From the NCBI RefSeq assembly GCF_000411975.1, contig NZ_ASXG01000122.1, positions 62,001-126,000 of the forward strand: a stretch of DNA of 64,000 nucleotides. The letters run 5' to 3'. The position numbers were made by a program, and so were the translations under genes. Source of the stretch: Amycolatopsis orientalis DSM 43388. Its GTDB lineage: Bacteria > Actinomycetota > Actinomycetes > Mycobacteriales > Pseudonocardiaceae. Shown here in pieces: positions 25,098 to 32,952 of the stretch. Under the pieces are notes generated by a model that saw nothing but the letters and a program-made list of their open reading frames with translations, was not told where the DNA came from and searched no databases. The number at the start of each line of letters is the position of its first letter. The first letter of the stretch is position 1.

Positions 25098-26758
25098 GCA
25101 ACATTCAGTGGGTCGAACTGATCGTCTTCGCGTTCCTGTTCGTCGTGGTCACCGTGCTGGGCTTCGTCGCCTCGCGGTGGAAGGCCGGCGGCAGCCTCGA
25201 CCACCTCGACGAATGGGGTCTCGGCGGCCGCAAGTTCGGTTCGTGGATCACCTGGTTCCTGCTCGGCGGCGACCTCTACACCGCCTACACGTTCGTCGCC
25301 GTGCCCGCGCTCGTGTTCAGCGCCGGCGCGCTCGGCCTGTACGCGCTGCCTTACACGATCGTCGTCTACCCGATCGTGCTGCTGCCCGCGCTGCGCATGT
25401 GGTCGGTCAGCCGTTCGCGCGGCTACGTGACCCCGGCCGACTTCGTCCGCGGCCGCTTCGGTTCGCCGACGCTGGCGTTGCTGGTTGCGATCACCGGCAT
25501 CGTCGCGACCATGCCGTACATCGCGTTGCAGCTGGTCGGCCTCGAAGCGGTGCTGCGCACGATGGGCATCAACGGCTCCGGCATCGTCGGGCACCTGCCG
25601 CTGCTGGTCGCGTTCATCATCCTGGCGCTCTACACGTATCAGTCGGGCCTTCGCGCGCCCGCGCTGATCGCGTTCGTCAAGGACATCCTGATCTATCTCG
25701 TGATCATCGTGGCGGTCCTCTACCTGCCCTCGAAGCTCGGCGGCTGGGACCACATTTTCAGCACCGCCAAGGCCACCCTCGCCAAGCCGAACCCGAGCAC
25801 CGGCAAGCCCGCCGGTTCGATCCTGCTCACCTCGAGCAACCAGCTCCAGTACGCGACGCTGGCGCTGGGTTCGGCGCTCGCGCTGTTCCTGTACCCGCAC
25901 TCGCTCACCAGCGTGCTCGCCTCGCGCGGCCGCAACGTGATCAAGCGGAACATGGTGGCGCTGCCGGCCTACTCGTTCGTGCTGGGCCTGCTCGCGCTGC
26001 TGGGCTACGTCGCGATCTCGGCGGGCGTCAAGCCGCTGAAGAACGCGGCCACCGGAAAGCCGGACGGCAACACGATCGTCCCGCTGCTGTTCGACTCGCA
26101 GTTCACGAACTGGTTCGCGGGCATCGCCTTCGCCGCGATCGGCATCGGCGCCCTGGTGCCCGCCGCGATCATGTCGATCGCCGCGGCGAACCTGTGGACG
26201 CGCAATATCTACAAGGAATACCTCCGCAAGGACGCGACGCCGAAGCAGGAAGCGAAGCAGGCCAAACTGGCGTCGCTGGTGGTCAAACTGGGTGCGGTGC
26301 TGGTGATCATCCTGATCGACCCGCAGTTCTCCATCGACCTGCAGCTGATCGGCGGCGTGCTGATCCTGCAGACCCTGCCCGCGGTGGCGATCGCCCTGTA
26401 CACGCGCTGGTTCCACAAGGCAGGCCTGATCGCCGGCTGGATCGTCGGCATGGGCTGGGGATTGATCATGCTGTACGGCATCCCCAACCCGGCCAACGGA
26501 AAACTCCACTTCGGCGGCTCGGCGCTGGCGATGGGCAACCTGTCGATCTTCGGCTGGCACCCGTTCCGCGGCACCGGTCTCGCGGTGGTCCAGATCTACC
26601 CCGGTTTCGTGGCCCTGATCGCGAACATCGTGGTGGCCGCGGTGGTTTCGGTCATCGCACGGGCCCTCAAGTGGAGCGCGGGCACCGACGAAACCGAACC
26701 CGAGGACTACCACGCCGACGAACACGACAAGGACCTGCGCCCGATCGGCGCACACTGA
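25094..26758 (+). CDS. Sodium:solute symporter (SSS family), probably for monocarboxylates
   Basis: A 554-aa transporter with about 13 helices. The N-terminal DEWGLGGRKFGSWITWFLLGGDLYTAYTFV and the following RSRGYVTPADFVRGRFGSP are SSS-family landmarks. The combination with DUF3311 matches MctP/MctC-like importers of acetate, pyruvate, propionate or lactate. A gene order with pckG 5 kb upstream would fit organic-acid use, but the substrate is inferred. The acidic C-terminal tail (ETEPEDYHADEHDKDL) is cytoplasmic. A strong terminator follows at 26773. Confidence 0.9.
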   Translation: MSNIQWVELIVFAFLFVVVTVLGFVASRWKAGGSLDHLDEWGLGGRKFGSWITWFLLGGDLYTAYTFVAVPALVFSAGALGLYALPYTIVVYPIVLLPALRMWSVSRSRGYVTPADFVRGRFGSPTLALLVAITGIVATMPYIALQLVGLEAVLRTMGINGSGIVGHLPLLVAFIILALYTYQSGLRAPALIAFVKDILIYLVIIVAVLYLPSKLGGWDHIFSTAKATLAKPNPSTGKPAGSILLTSSNQLQYATLALGSALALFLYPHSLTSVLASRGRNVIKRNMVALPAYSFVLGLLALLGYVAISAGVKPLKNAATGKPDGNTIVPLLFDSQFTNWFAGIAFAAIGIGALVPAAIMSIAAANLWTRNIYKEYLRKDATPKQEAKQAKLASLVVKLGAVLVIILIDPQFSIDLQLIGGVLILQTLPAVAIALYTRWFHKAGLIAGWIVGMGWGLIMLYGIPNPANGKLHFGGSALAMGNLSIFGWHPFRGTGLAVVQIYPGFVALIANIVVAAVVSVIARALKWSAGTDETEPEDYHADEHDKDLRPIGAH

Positions 26759-26772
26759 GTCCTTTGTAGACA

Positions 26773-26814
26773 GAGGCCCCCTCGCTAGCCCGGCGAGGGG
26801 GCCTCTCGCGTTTT
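26773..26814. terminator. Bidirectional terminator between convergent genes
   Basis: Arms GAGGCCCCCTCG (26773-26784) and CGAGGGGGCCTC (26794-26805), then TCGCGTTTT. The stop codon of the convergent ceramidase-like gene lies in the loop, so the hairpin serves both genes. Confidence 0.85.
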
Positions 26815-27414
26815 GCCGATCATCGCCTTCGCGACGACGTACAGCACCACCGCGTTGAGCAAATGCCACAGAAAATGGGTGCCCACTGGGAAATCTCCGC
26901 AGACCACGCCGTCGATGGTGCGGAAGGACAACGACAACGCGAAAACCGCGGCGGCCATGACGAAGTGCAGCCAGTACGGGTCGCGCTTGACCGCCAACGC
27001 AACGGCGAACCCCGCGAGCCCGACGAGCGCGGGCAGATACAGCCCGCCGCCGAGCACCGCCGATACGCCGGTGAGGGCGAGGAACACCGGTGCCCCGAGC
27101 CACGCCCACGTGGCTTTCACCCGGAAGAACACCCTGGGGAAAACCGCGGCGTAGAACAGGGTGAAGATCAGGATGGCCGCGGAGTCGGCGACCGCTCCCC
27201 AGCGCGTGGCGACCAGATGAAACACACCGCTGGCAACGAAGATCAACCCGATCAGGGAGGCGAGCACCCGCCCAGTGCGCTGCCCGTCGGCCTGCCACCA
27301 GACCATCCCGGCAGCGCCGAGAAAGGCCAGGTTGGCCAGGTCGTTGAGCGGCTCTCCCCAGAGTCCGGGCGCGGTGCGCTCGCAGTAACCGTCCACATAC
27401 GCGGTCCAGTTCAC
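26785..27414 (-). CDS. Ceramidase/CREST-superfamily membrane protein
   Basis: A 209-aa protein with about seven helices. The opening MNWTAYVDGYCERTAPGLWGEPLNDLANLAFLGAA is typical of bacterial ceramidase-domain proteins. The metal-dependent hydrolase residues of the CREST superfamily are visible: Ser and His in SGVFHLVATRW, Asp in GAVADS, and the pair of histidines in GTHFLWHLLNA. Characterised relatives hydrolyse amides in ceramide-like lipids or act as receptors; the bacterial substrate is unknown. It is convergent with the symporter gene. Confidence 0.82.
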   Translation of the reverse strand: MNWTAYVDGYCERTAPGLWGEPLNDLANLAFLGAAGMVWWQADGQRTGRVLASLIGLIFVASGVFHLVATRWGAVADSAAILIFTLFYAAVFPRVFFRVKATWAWLGAPVFLALTGVSAVLGGGLYLPALVGLAGFAVALAVKRDPYWLHFVMAAAVFALSLSFRTIDGVVCGDFPVGTHFLWHLLNAVVLYVVAKAMIGKTREAPSPG

Positions 27415-27628
27415 GGGGTAAGCAAACCCCTTCCGGGTGAACGGGGTGCATCCGGGGTCGGTGGGTTCGGGTGCGGGGCGCCCAGCACGATTCGGCCGAA
27501 GCTGGCGGCAAGTCTCGCCCTGGCCCGCGGCTTCGGAATCGGCCGCAACACCGGTCGCTCGTCCATCTGGTCACCGTGCCCCACCCGACCCCTGCCGTCT
27601 GCCGATCGCGCGGGTTAGCGTGGGCGGC

Positions 27629-28204
27629 ATGAGCGACCCCGTGAGCCGGTTCCCCGTGACGGAACTCGAAGACCTTCCCGACGATCTCCGCGAGCGCATC
27701 GGCGCCATCGCGGAGAAATCCGGCTTCACGCCGAACATCTTCCGCGCCCTGGGCCACCGGCCCGCCGAACTCCGGGCCTTCCTCGACTACCACGACGCGC
27801 TCATGGAACGCGAAGGCGGACTCACCAAGGCCGAACGCGAGCTGGTCGTCGTAGCCACTTCCGGGGCGAACCACTGCACCTACTGCGTCGTCGCGCACGG
27901 GGCCATCCTGCGGATCCGCGCCAAGGACCCCGAGCTGTCCGATCGGGTCGCGACCAATCCGTGGCAGGTCGAACTCGACGAGCGCGGCCGGGCGATCGTC
28001 GATCTCGCCTTGGCGTTGTCCCACGATTCCGCGCTGTTCGGCGAGGGCGACCTGACGATGGCCCGCGAGGCGGGGCTGACCGAGGACGAGATCTGGGACG
28101 TCGGCGCGATCACCGCGTTGTTCGCGATGTCCAATCGGCTCGCGCATTTGACCGCGCTCAAGCCGAATCCGGAGTTTTACTCGATGGGGCGTCAGAAGCG
28201 ATAG
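27629..28204 (+). CDS. AhpD-like / carboxymuconolactone decarboxylase-family peroxidase-related protein
   Basis: A 191-aa protein from the ATG at 27629. The AhpD-type redox motif is HCTYCVVAHGA near residue 88, with the preceding LTKAERELVVVATSGAN and the following helical pair. Its overall length and NIFRALGHRPAELRAFLDYHDALM region fit the uncharacterised peroxidase-related subgroup. It probably reduces peroxides or acts as a redox-active adaptor. It overlaps the end of the next, convergent gene by 13 bp. The gap 27415-27628 before it shows no other feature. Confidence 0.88.
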   Translation: MSDPVSRFPVTELEDLPDDLRERIGAIAEKSGFTPNIFRALGHRPAELRAFLDYHDALMEREGGLTKAERELVVVATSGANHCTYCVVAHGAILRIRAKDPELSDRVATNPWQVELDERGRAIVDLALALSHDSALFGEGDLTMAREAGLTEDEIWDVGAITALFAMSNRLAHLTALKPNPEFYSMGRQKR

Positions 28205-28479
28205 AACGGGCCGGGCAGGTCGCGGCTCATCTCGAACCGGGTGCGCAGCCAGCCGCGCAGGCGGTTCACCGGTTTCGTCCACACTCGCGGCGCGGGCCCG
28301 AAACACCTCGGGTCCGCGTGCGGGGTGAACGCGTCGCCGGTCAGGATGACTGCGTCGTGGCCCAGCGGGCAGTGCCCGGACACCGAGATCACGCCGCGCG
28401 TCAGGTTTTCCACCCAGTCGACCTCGTCGACGCCCAGCAGCGTGCGGCGATCGCACACGGCGCAGTACAAGACGAACAT
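28192..28479 (-). CDS. Small zinc-ribbon-like protein
   Basis: A 95-aa protein starting at the ATG at 28479, immediately after the MarR-GNAT stop. CAVC near the N-terminus and HCPLGHD at residues 36-42 may bind a metal. The C-terminal part is Arg/Trp/Pro-rich (RVWTKPVNRLRGWLRTRF). No function is recognised. Zero spacing suggests it is in one transcript with the MarR-GNAT gene. Confidence 0.7.
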   Translation of the reverse strand: MFVLYCAVCDRRTLLGVDEVDWVENLTRGVISVSGHCPLGHDAVILTGDAFTPHADPRCFGPAPRVWTKPVNRLRGWLRTRFEMSRDLPGPFYRF

Positions 28480-29409
28480 CTATAACTCCCGCCGCCACGT
28501 TTCGCCGGTCACGAGCGGACCGAACGCGTCCGTCTGTTCCTCGCCGACGAGTTCGAACCCAGCGCTGCGATAGATCCCGCGCGCGGCGGCGAGCAGCGAC
28601 AGCGTCCACAGCTCCATCGACCGATACCCCCGCGCCTGTGCGAACTCGACGCATTCGCGCACCAGCCGCTTGCCGACGCCGTGTCCGCGCGCGGCCGGTT
28701 CCAGCAGGAGCAGGCGAAGTTTCGCGGTGCCTTCCTCCTCGCCGGGAGTGCAGAAGATGCTGCCGACCCGCTCGCCGTCGAGTTCGGCGATCCAGCCGGC
28801 CTGGCGCGGGTCGTCGCGGCGTTCGGCGAACTCGGCGACCACGCGGGCGACGAGGGCTTCGAAGCGTTCGTCGAGGTCGTACTCCTCGGCGTACAACGCT
28901 CCGTGCCGGTGCACTACCCAGCCGAGGTCGCCCGGGCGTGGGGCGCGCAGGGTGACCGTCGGTTCCGGTGCCGGTTCGCCGACGAGTGCGGTGATGGTCC
29001 CCATCGCGCCGAGCAGGCGGCGCTGGTCGGCGTCCGCGAACTGGTCGAGGAGGCTGCCGATCTGGCTGGCCGAACGGTGGTCGAGGTCGGCGAACGCGGC
29101 GCGCCCTTCCTCGGTGAGCGCCACGAGCTGGCGGCGCGCGTCGTCCGCGCAGCGCTCACGGGTGACCAGGCCGCGGTTTTCCAGCCGGCCGAGCAGCCTG
29201 CTCGCGTAGCCGCCGTCCAGGGACAGCCGTTTGCGCAGATCACTGACCTGCAGGCGGTCCTGTTGGGCGAGTTCGAACAACACCCGCGCTTCGCTCAGCG
29301 AGTACTCGGCGTCGGCCGGTCCCTCGTCGAGGACGCCGATCACGCCGGTGTAGAGCCGGTTGAAAGCGCGAACCGTGGCGACGCGTTCGGCGAGGACGGA
29401 ATCCGGCAT
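28480..29409 (-). CDS. MarR-family regulator fused to a GNAT acetyltransferase
   Basis: A 309-aa two-domain protein from the ATG at 29409 with AAGGTGG upstream. Residues about 1-145 form a MarR winged helix (LSEARVLFELAQQDRLQVSDLRKRLSLDGGYASRLLGRLENRGLVTRE). Residues 155-309 form a GNAT domain with the acetyl-CoA loop LEPAARGHGVGKRLVRE and the AARGIYRSAGFELVGEE block. This fusion is widespread in actinomycetes; the acetylation target is unknown. An open frame extends to 29445 but crosses the operator, so the shorter start is preferred. Confidence 0.92.
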   Translation of the reverse strand: MPDSVLAERVATVRAFNRLYTGVIGVLDEGPADAEYSLSEARVLFELAQQDRLQVSDLRKRLSLDGGYASRLLGRLENRGLVTRERCADDARRQLVALTEEGRAAFADLDHRSASQIGSLLDQFADADQRRLLGAMGTITALVGEPAPEPTVTLRAPRPGDLGWVVHRHGALYAEEYDLDERFEALVARVVAEFAERRDDPRQAGWIAELDGERVGSIFCTPGEEEGTAKLRLLLLEPAARGHGVGKRLVRECVEFAQARGYRSMELWTLSLLAAARGIYRSAGFELVGEEQTDAFGPLVTGETWRREL

Positions 29410-29420
29410 CGAGGACCACC

Positions 29421-29445
29421 TTGACTCGATCGTTGACTGAGTCAA
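29421..29445 (-). promoter_or_regulatory. Probable MarR operator
   Basis: TTGACTGAGTCAA (29433-29445) is a 13-bp palindrome with a single central base. A further TTGACT at 29421-29426 makes a wider repeat with AGTCAA at 29440-29445. It lies 12-36 bp upstream of the MarR-GNAT start, the expected place for autoregulation. Confidence 0.6.
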
Positions 29446-29527
29446 GCATCGCTCCGCCGCCCGTTCGGGGCAAGCGAATTCATCCGGTGGGGGATGCCGG
29501 CGGCGAAAGTGGTCCAGACATATGGAA

Positions 29528-29572
29528 ACCCCGTGATGCTGCCAGGTCGGGGGTCCGCCAGCATCACGGGGT
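29528..29572 (-). terminator. Terminator after the 49-aa basic protein gene
   Basis: A perfect 14-bp stem, ACCCCGTGATGCTG (29528-29541) with CAGCATCACGGGGT (29559-29572), and a 17-base loop. In the minus-strand transcript it is followed by TTTCC. It lies about 100 bp past the stop of the small gene. The rest of 29573-29673 shows nothing else. Confidence 0.7.
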
Positions 29573-29673
29573 CGTAGGGGGTATCGACGCGGCTCTCCGC
29601 GGTGTTACACCCTGGGTTGGCTGTGGTCTAGATCACTCGCGTGAGTGACCCACCAACAGGTTGGTTGTGCAGG

Positions 29674-29823
29674 TCAGCGCATGAACGGCTGACGCGCCTG
29701 GGCGAGCGCGATGAGCTCCTGCCGGACCGTCGAGGTGGCCGCGGTGTCGATCGCCCGGTTCAGCGCCCGGCGAGTGCGAGCCTCGGCGCGACGGGCACGG
29801 AGCTTGGCGGCGATGTTGCTCAT
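29674..29823 (-). CDS. Small highly basic protein, 49 aa
   Basis: Minus-strand translation from the ATG at 29823 gives MSNIAAKLRARRAEARTRR, then ALNRAIDTAATSTVRQELIA and LAQARQPFMR. It has 12 Arg and Lys residues, no cysteine and strong helical propensity. An in-frame ATG four codons earlier (29835) is also possible; GAAGGGG sits just before it, too close for that start but usable for 29823 at about 12 nt. A hairpin terminator follows. The basic N-terminal half suggests nucleic acid or membrane binding; the function is unknown. Confidence 0.65.
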   Translation of the reverse strand: MSNIAAKLRARRAEARTRRALNRAIDTAATSTVRQELIALAQARQPFMR

Positions 29824-29835
29824 TGTCTTCTGCAT

Positions 29836-30079
29836 CCCCTTCAGAGGTCTTCGGTGGCTGTGTCTCTAGTATGCACCTTTTTTCACAAGGAAGCCAACGA
29901 ATCTGCGGTGACATGGGGCACTTGCCGAATAATCATCGGCGAGTGCCTGAACTTCACCGGACAGATCACGTGTTGGCAATCACAACTCGCTAACGCGCTA
30001 ACGGCTTCTACGGATATCTAGTGAAATAACTAGAAAGCTCTAGGCAGTCGGATAGACCGGTAGCGAGGGGAAGATTCGC
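29836..30079. other. AT-richer intergenic region with a hairpin and CTAG motifs
   Basis: It holds an imperfect inverted repeat GCACTTGCCGA (29918-29928) with TCGGCGAGTGC (29936-29946) and three CTAG tetramers between about 30015 and 30045. No gene is supported. It separates the 49-aa gene from the AAA ATPase gene, both on the minus strand, and probably contains the promoter of the small gene. Confidence 0.4.
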
Positions 30080-31270
30080 TCAGTCGCGGCCGAGCAGGTA
30101 GTGCCCGAAGTGCGGCACGGTGAAGGCGATCTGCCCGCGTTCGGCGGAGTAGACCAGGCCTTTCTTCATCAGGCTGTCGCGCGCCGGCGACAGCGACGAC
30201 GGCTTGCGCCCAAGGTAGACGGCCACATCGGCGGTGCCGGCGGCCTCGTCGCGGCCTTGGGTCAGCTCCGCCATCGCGAGCAGGTACTCGCGTTCGGCGG
30301 GCGTCGCGCGTTCGTAGCGCGAGCCGAAGAACCCGACCGCCAGCTCGGACTCCGCTTCCGGCGCGGCGACCTGCACGTCCTTGACCGTGATCGGGTCCGC
30401 GGGCGCGGCGTCCCAGGCGGCCTTGCCGTAGGCCTGGATGAAATACGGATACCCGCCGGACGCGTCGAACAGCGCGTCGAGCGCCTCCGGTTCGATCCCG
30501 GCGTCCTCGCGTTCGATCGGGGCCAGGACCGCGTAGTCGGCGTCCTCGCGGCTGAGCCGGTCGATGCGCGAGTAGCGGAAGAGCCGTTCGGAGTACGACT
30601 TCGACGCCGACAGCACCGCCGGCACATGCGGTAGCCCGGCGCCGACCACGACCAGCGGCGCGCCGGATTGCGACAGCTCATGGCAAGCCGCGCACAGCGC
30701 CGAGACATCGTCTGGCTGCAGATCCTGGATCTCGTCGATCAGCAGCGCGACCCCGGTGCCGACGTCCGCGGCCAGCTCGGCGACGTCGGTGAACAGCTCG
30801 ACCAGGTCGATCTCGATGTCGCCGGAATCCGCCCGGCCCTGCGCGGCGGGCACGTCGATGCCGGGCTGCCAGCGGTCGCGCAGTTTCGCGTCCGGCTTGT
30901 TCGCCTTGAGCGCGAACGCCTTGAGCACCCCGAGCACTTCCTCGACCCGGTCCGGCGCGCGATGCCGCACCGCCAGGTCTCGGATCGCCCGATGCAACGC
31001 GGCCGACAGCGGACGCCGCAGTTCCGCGTCCGGGCGCGCCTCGATCTTGCCCGCACCCCAGCGCCGCCGGACGGCCATCGACCGCAGCTCCCCCAGCAGC
31101 ACCGTCTTGCCGACGCCGCGCAGGCCGGTCAGCACGAGGCTGCGCTCCGGGCGTCCGCGAGCGACGCGTTCAAGAACGACCTCGAACGCCTTCAGCTCCC
31201 TTTCCCGGCCAGCCAGCTCCGGCGGCCGCTGCCCGGCACCGGGCGCGAAGGGGTTGCGGATGGGGTCCAC
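30080..31270 (-). CDS. AAA/ORC1-Cdc6-like ATPase
   Basis: A 396-aa soluble ATPase starting at a GTG at 31270. Walker A GLRGVGKT is at about residues 48-55, Walker B ALLIDEIQDL near 175-184, and a sensor-like VVVGAGLPHV follows. The lid domain has RLSREDADYAVLAPI. A winged-helix-like C-terminus (about 310-396) closes it: VAVYLGRKPSSLSPARDSLMKKGLVYSAERGQIAF. This resembles ORC/Cdc6-type or STAND-like ATPases that act as DNA-binding switches in actinomycetes. TACGGT lies 6 nt before the GTG and there is no ribosome binding site, so it is probably leaderless. The target is unknown. Confidence 0.85.
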   Translation of the reverse strand: MDPIRNPFAPGAGQRPPELAGRERELKAFEVVLERVARGRPERSLVLTGLRGVGKTVLLGELRSMAVRRRWGAGKIEARPDAELRRPLSAALHRAIRDLAVRHRAPDRVEEVLGVLKAFALKANKPDAKLRDRWQPGIDVPAAQGRADSGDIEIDLVELFTDVAELAADVGTGVALLIDEIQDLQPDDVSALCAACHELSQSGAPLVVVGAGLPHVPAVLSASKSYSERLFRYSRIDRLSREDADYAVLAPIEREDAGIEPEALDALFDASGGYPYFIQAYGKAAWDAAPADPITVKDVQVAAPEAESELAVGFFGSRYERATPAEREYLLAMAELTQGRDEAAGTADVAVYLGRKPSSLSPARDSLMKKGLVYSAERGQIAFTVPHFGHYLLGRD

Positions 31271-31439
31271 TCTGTCACCGTATCGAGGTATCTAGAGCTG
31301 GACCGATATTTGGCCATAGACCGAGATAGCACAGCGTGGCGCAGCCACTCCGTTGAGGGCGGCGGAAGTGTTGTGCAGAAGGATGGCCGGGTCTGCAGCC
31401 CCGTCCATCCTTACCCCCAGCGCCCACTCTGACGGTGCG

Positions 31440-32198
31440 TTAGTCCGTCAGGTTCCGTTCCGCGTAGATCTTCATCGCGTCACGGATGTACTCGGCCGTG
31501 CCGGGGCCGTGCTTCTCGTCGTACGAGCCGTACCGCGGGTCGTCGACATAGAGCTGTCCGAGACCGGCGAAGTAGCTCTTCGACACGGTCCCCGCGGCCG
31601 GTCGCAGCCAGTTGTACAGCCGCGCGGCGACCGCCTGGGTCTCGTCCGAACCAGCGTCGTAGCCGTCCTTGCGGGCAGCGCCGAACGCCGCCGAGATGTC
31701 CAGCTGTTCCTGCTGGAAGGCCTTTTTCTCGTCGTCGGACAGCGACCGCCACCACTGGTCGCCCTTGCGGTAGGCGTCGGCGCCCCAGCGCTGGGTGACC
31801 TCTTCCCGGTACTGGGTGTGGTCGAACCCGTCGAACATTTCCTCTGCCATCAGTTGTTCACCTCCCTTCAGTTTTCGCAGCGTGGTCCGCACGGAATCGA
31901 TCTGCCGCCCGATCCGCTGCTGCTCTTGCTTCAGCAGCGCCAGGTGCGTTTCGAGCGCCGCGACGCCGTCGCGCTGGCCGTCGAGCACCTCGGCGATCGC
32001 GGGCAGGCCCAGGCCCAGATCGCGCAGCAGCAGGATCCGCTGCAACCGGACGAGCGAGTTCTCGTCGTAGTAGCGGTAGCCGTTGCTGCCGATCCGCGTC
32101 GGCGGCAGGAGCCCGACGGCGTCGTAATGCCGCAGAGTCCGGCTCGTCGTGCCCGCGGACCGGGCGATGTCCTGGATCGACCATTCCGTCCTGACCAC
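31440..32198 (-). CDS. MerR-family regulator with a TipAS-type domain
   Basis: A 252-aa regulator from the GTG at 32198. The MerR winged helix covers residues 1-75 (WSIQDIARSAGTTSRTLRHYDAVGLLPPTRIGSNGYRYYDE). A coiled-coil dimerisation helix covers about 80-115. A TipAS-like helical domain follows (about 120-252) with MFDGFDHTQYREEVTQRWG and the GDQWWRSLSDDEKKAFQQEQ stretch. TipAS domains in TipAL bind thiopeptide antibiotics and related peptides, so a drug-sensing role is likely. Its own promoter has the 19-bp spacer and dyad of MerR-controlled promoters. Confidence 0.92.
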   Translation of the reverse strand: MVRTEWSIQDIARSAGTTSRTLRHYDAVGLLPPTRIGSNGYRYYDENSLVRLQRILLLRDLGLGLPAIAEVLDGQRDGVAALETHLALLKQEQQRIGRQIDSVRTTLRKLKGGEQLMAEEMFDGFDHTQYREEVTQRWGADAYRKGDQWWRSLSDDEKKAFQQEQLDISAAFGAARKDGYDAGSDETQAVAARLYNWLRPAAGTVSKSYFAGLGQLYVDDPRYGSYDEKHGPGTAEYIRDAMKIYAERNLTD

Positions 32199-32205
32199 GG
32201 CTTCG

Positions 32206-32236
32206 ACGGTAGAGGTTGACGTAGCGTCAAGGTCAA
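32206..32236 (-). promoter_or_regulatory. MerR-type promoter with a 19-bp spacer and dyad
   Basis: On the minus strand: -35 TTGACC (32236-32231), a 19-bp spacer containing the perfect dyad TTGACG-CTA-CGTCAA (32230-32216), and -10 TACCGT (32211-32206). The GTG start at 32198 is 7 nt after the -10 box, so the transcript is leaderless. The long spacer is the hallmark of promoters that MerR proteins activate by DNA untwisting. Confidence 0.8.
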
Positions 32237-32248
32237 GCCCGAAGTCCG

Positions 32249-32307
32249 CTAGGTCTGTCTAGGTCAATCTAGGAAAAGAGCAATATTGGGCTAGGTATAG
32301 CTAGCCC
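32249..32307. repeat. Phased CTAGGT repeats and an inverted repeat
   Basis: CTAGGT starts at 32249 and 32259, CTAGGA at 32269, and another CTAGGT at 32291. The first three are spaced exactly 10 bp, one helical turn. GGGCTAG and CTAGCCC (32288-32307) form a 7-bp inverted repeat. The array lies between the MerR promoter and the DoxX gene. It may be an operator for a multimeric regulator. Confidence 0.5.
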
Positions 32308-32383
32308 GGTTCGGCGGGGAGCGGGGCGGGCAATCCCGGTTGTAGGTTCTTCTACAGGAATTCCAGACCAGAGAGGCGAGACC

Positions 32384-32890
32384 GTGATACTGCGCCGGGT
32401 GGCACGTCCACTGCTCGCGTCGATCTTCGTGTTCGGCGGCATCGGTGCCCTGCGCGACACCCAGGGCCACGCGAAGGCGGCCGAACCGTTCCTCACCGAG
32501 ACCTTCGACAAGGTCGAGGGCCTGGTTCCGGACCAGGTCCCGCGCGATCCGGCCACGCTGGTGCGGATCGACGCGGCGGTCAAGATCGGGGCCGGGCTCG
32601 CGCTGGCGAGCGGCAAGGCGCCGCGGCTGGCGGCGGTGGCGCTGCTCGGGTCGCTGGTGCCGACCACGCTGGCCGCGCACCGGTTCTGGCAGCTGCCCGA
32701 TCCGGGCGAGAAGCAGGCCCAGCAGATCCAGTTCATCAAGAACGCGTCGCTGGCCGGCGGTCTGCTGCTGGCCGCGAGCGACACGGCGGGCAAGCCGTCG
32801 CTGGGCTGGCGGGCCCGGCGCGCGGCGAAGAAGGCAGGCAAGCGCGCCGACAAACTGGCCAAGCGCGCGGAGAAGACGCTCACCGACTGA
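32384..32890 (+). CDS. DoxX-family membrane protein
   Basis: A 168-aa protein from a GTG with GAGAGGCGAG upstream. It has four hydrophobic segments and the DoxX landmarks RPLLASIFVFGGIGAL at the N-terminus, KIGAGLALASGKAPRLAA and PTTLAAHRFWQLPDPGEKQAQQIQFIKNASLAGGLLLAA. The last 35 residues are a Lys/Arg/Ala-rich cytoplasmic tail. DoxX proteins partner with superoxide dismutase or thiol systems in mycobacteria; here no such partner is adjacent. An imperfect dyad TGTAG...CTACA is at about 32341-32356. Confidence 0.88.
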   Translation: MILRRVARPLLASIFVFGGIGALRDTQGHAKAAEPFLTETFDKVEGLVPDQVPRDPATLVRIDAAVKIGAGLALASGKAPRLAAVALLGSLVPTTLAAHRFWQLPDPGEKQAQQIQFIKNASLAGGLLLAASDTAGKPSLGWRARRAAKKAGKRADKLAKRAEKTLTD

Positions 32891-32892
32891 AG

Positions 32893-32945
32893 TCCGTGAG
32901 GGGAACCCTGAGGGAATCTGATTCCCTCAGGGTTCCCCTCACGGA
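32893..32945. terminator. Bidirectional terminator with a 25-bp perfect stem
   Basis: Exact 25-bp arms at 32893-32917 and 32921-32945 with a three-base loop (CTG). The core is GTGAGGGGAACCCTGAGGG. It begins three bases after the DoxX stop and ends seven bases before the stop of the convergent thiolase. There is no U tract, so termination relies on stem stability. The repeat is long enough to be a mobile or REP-like element copied elsewhere in the genome. Confidence 0.8.
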
Positions 32946-32952
32946 ACGTCGG

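Noticed and set aside
25013..28654. A 1213-codon minus-strand open frame opposite the symporter
   Set aside because: Arg/His/Gln/Asp-rich composition without domains; convergent real genes on both strands explain the region.
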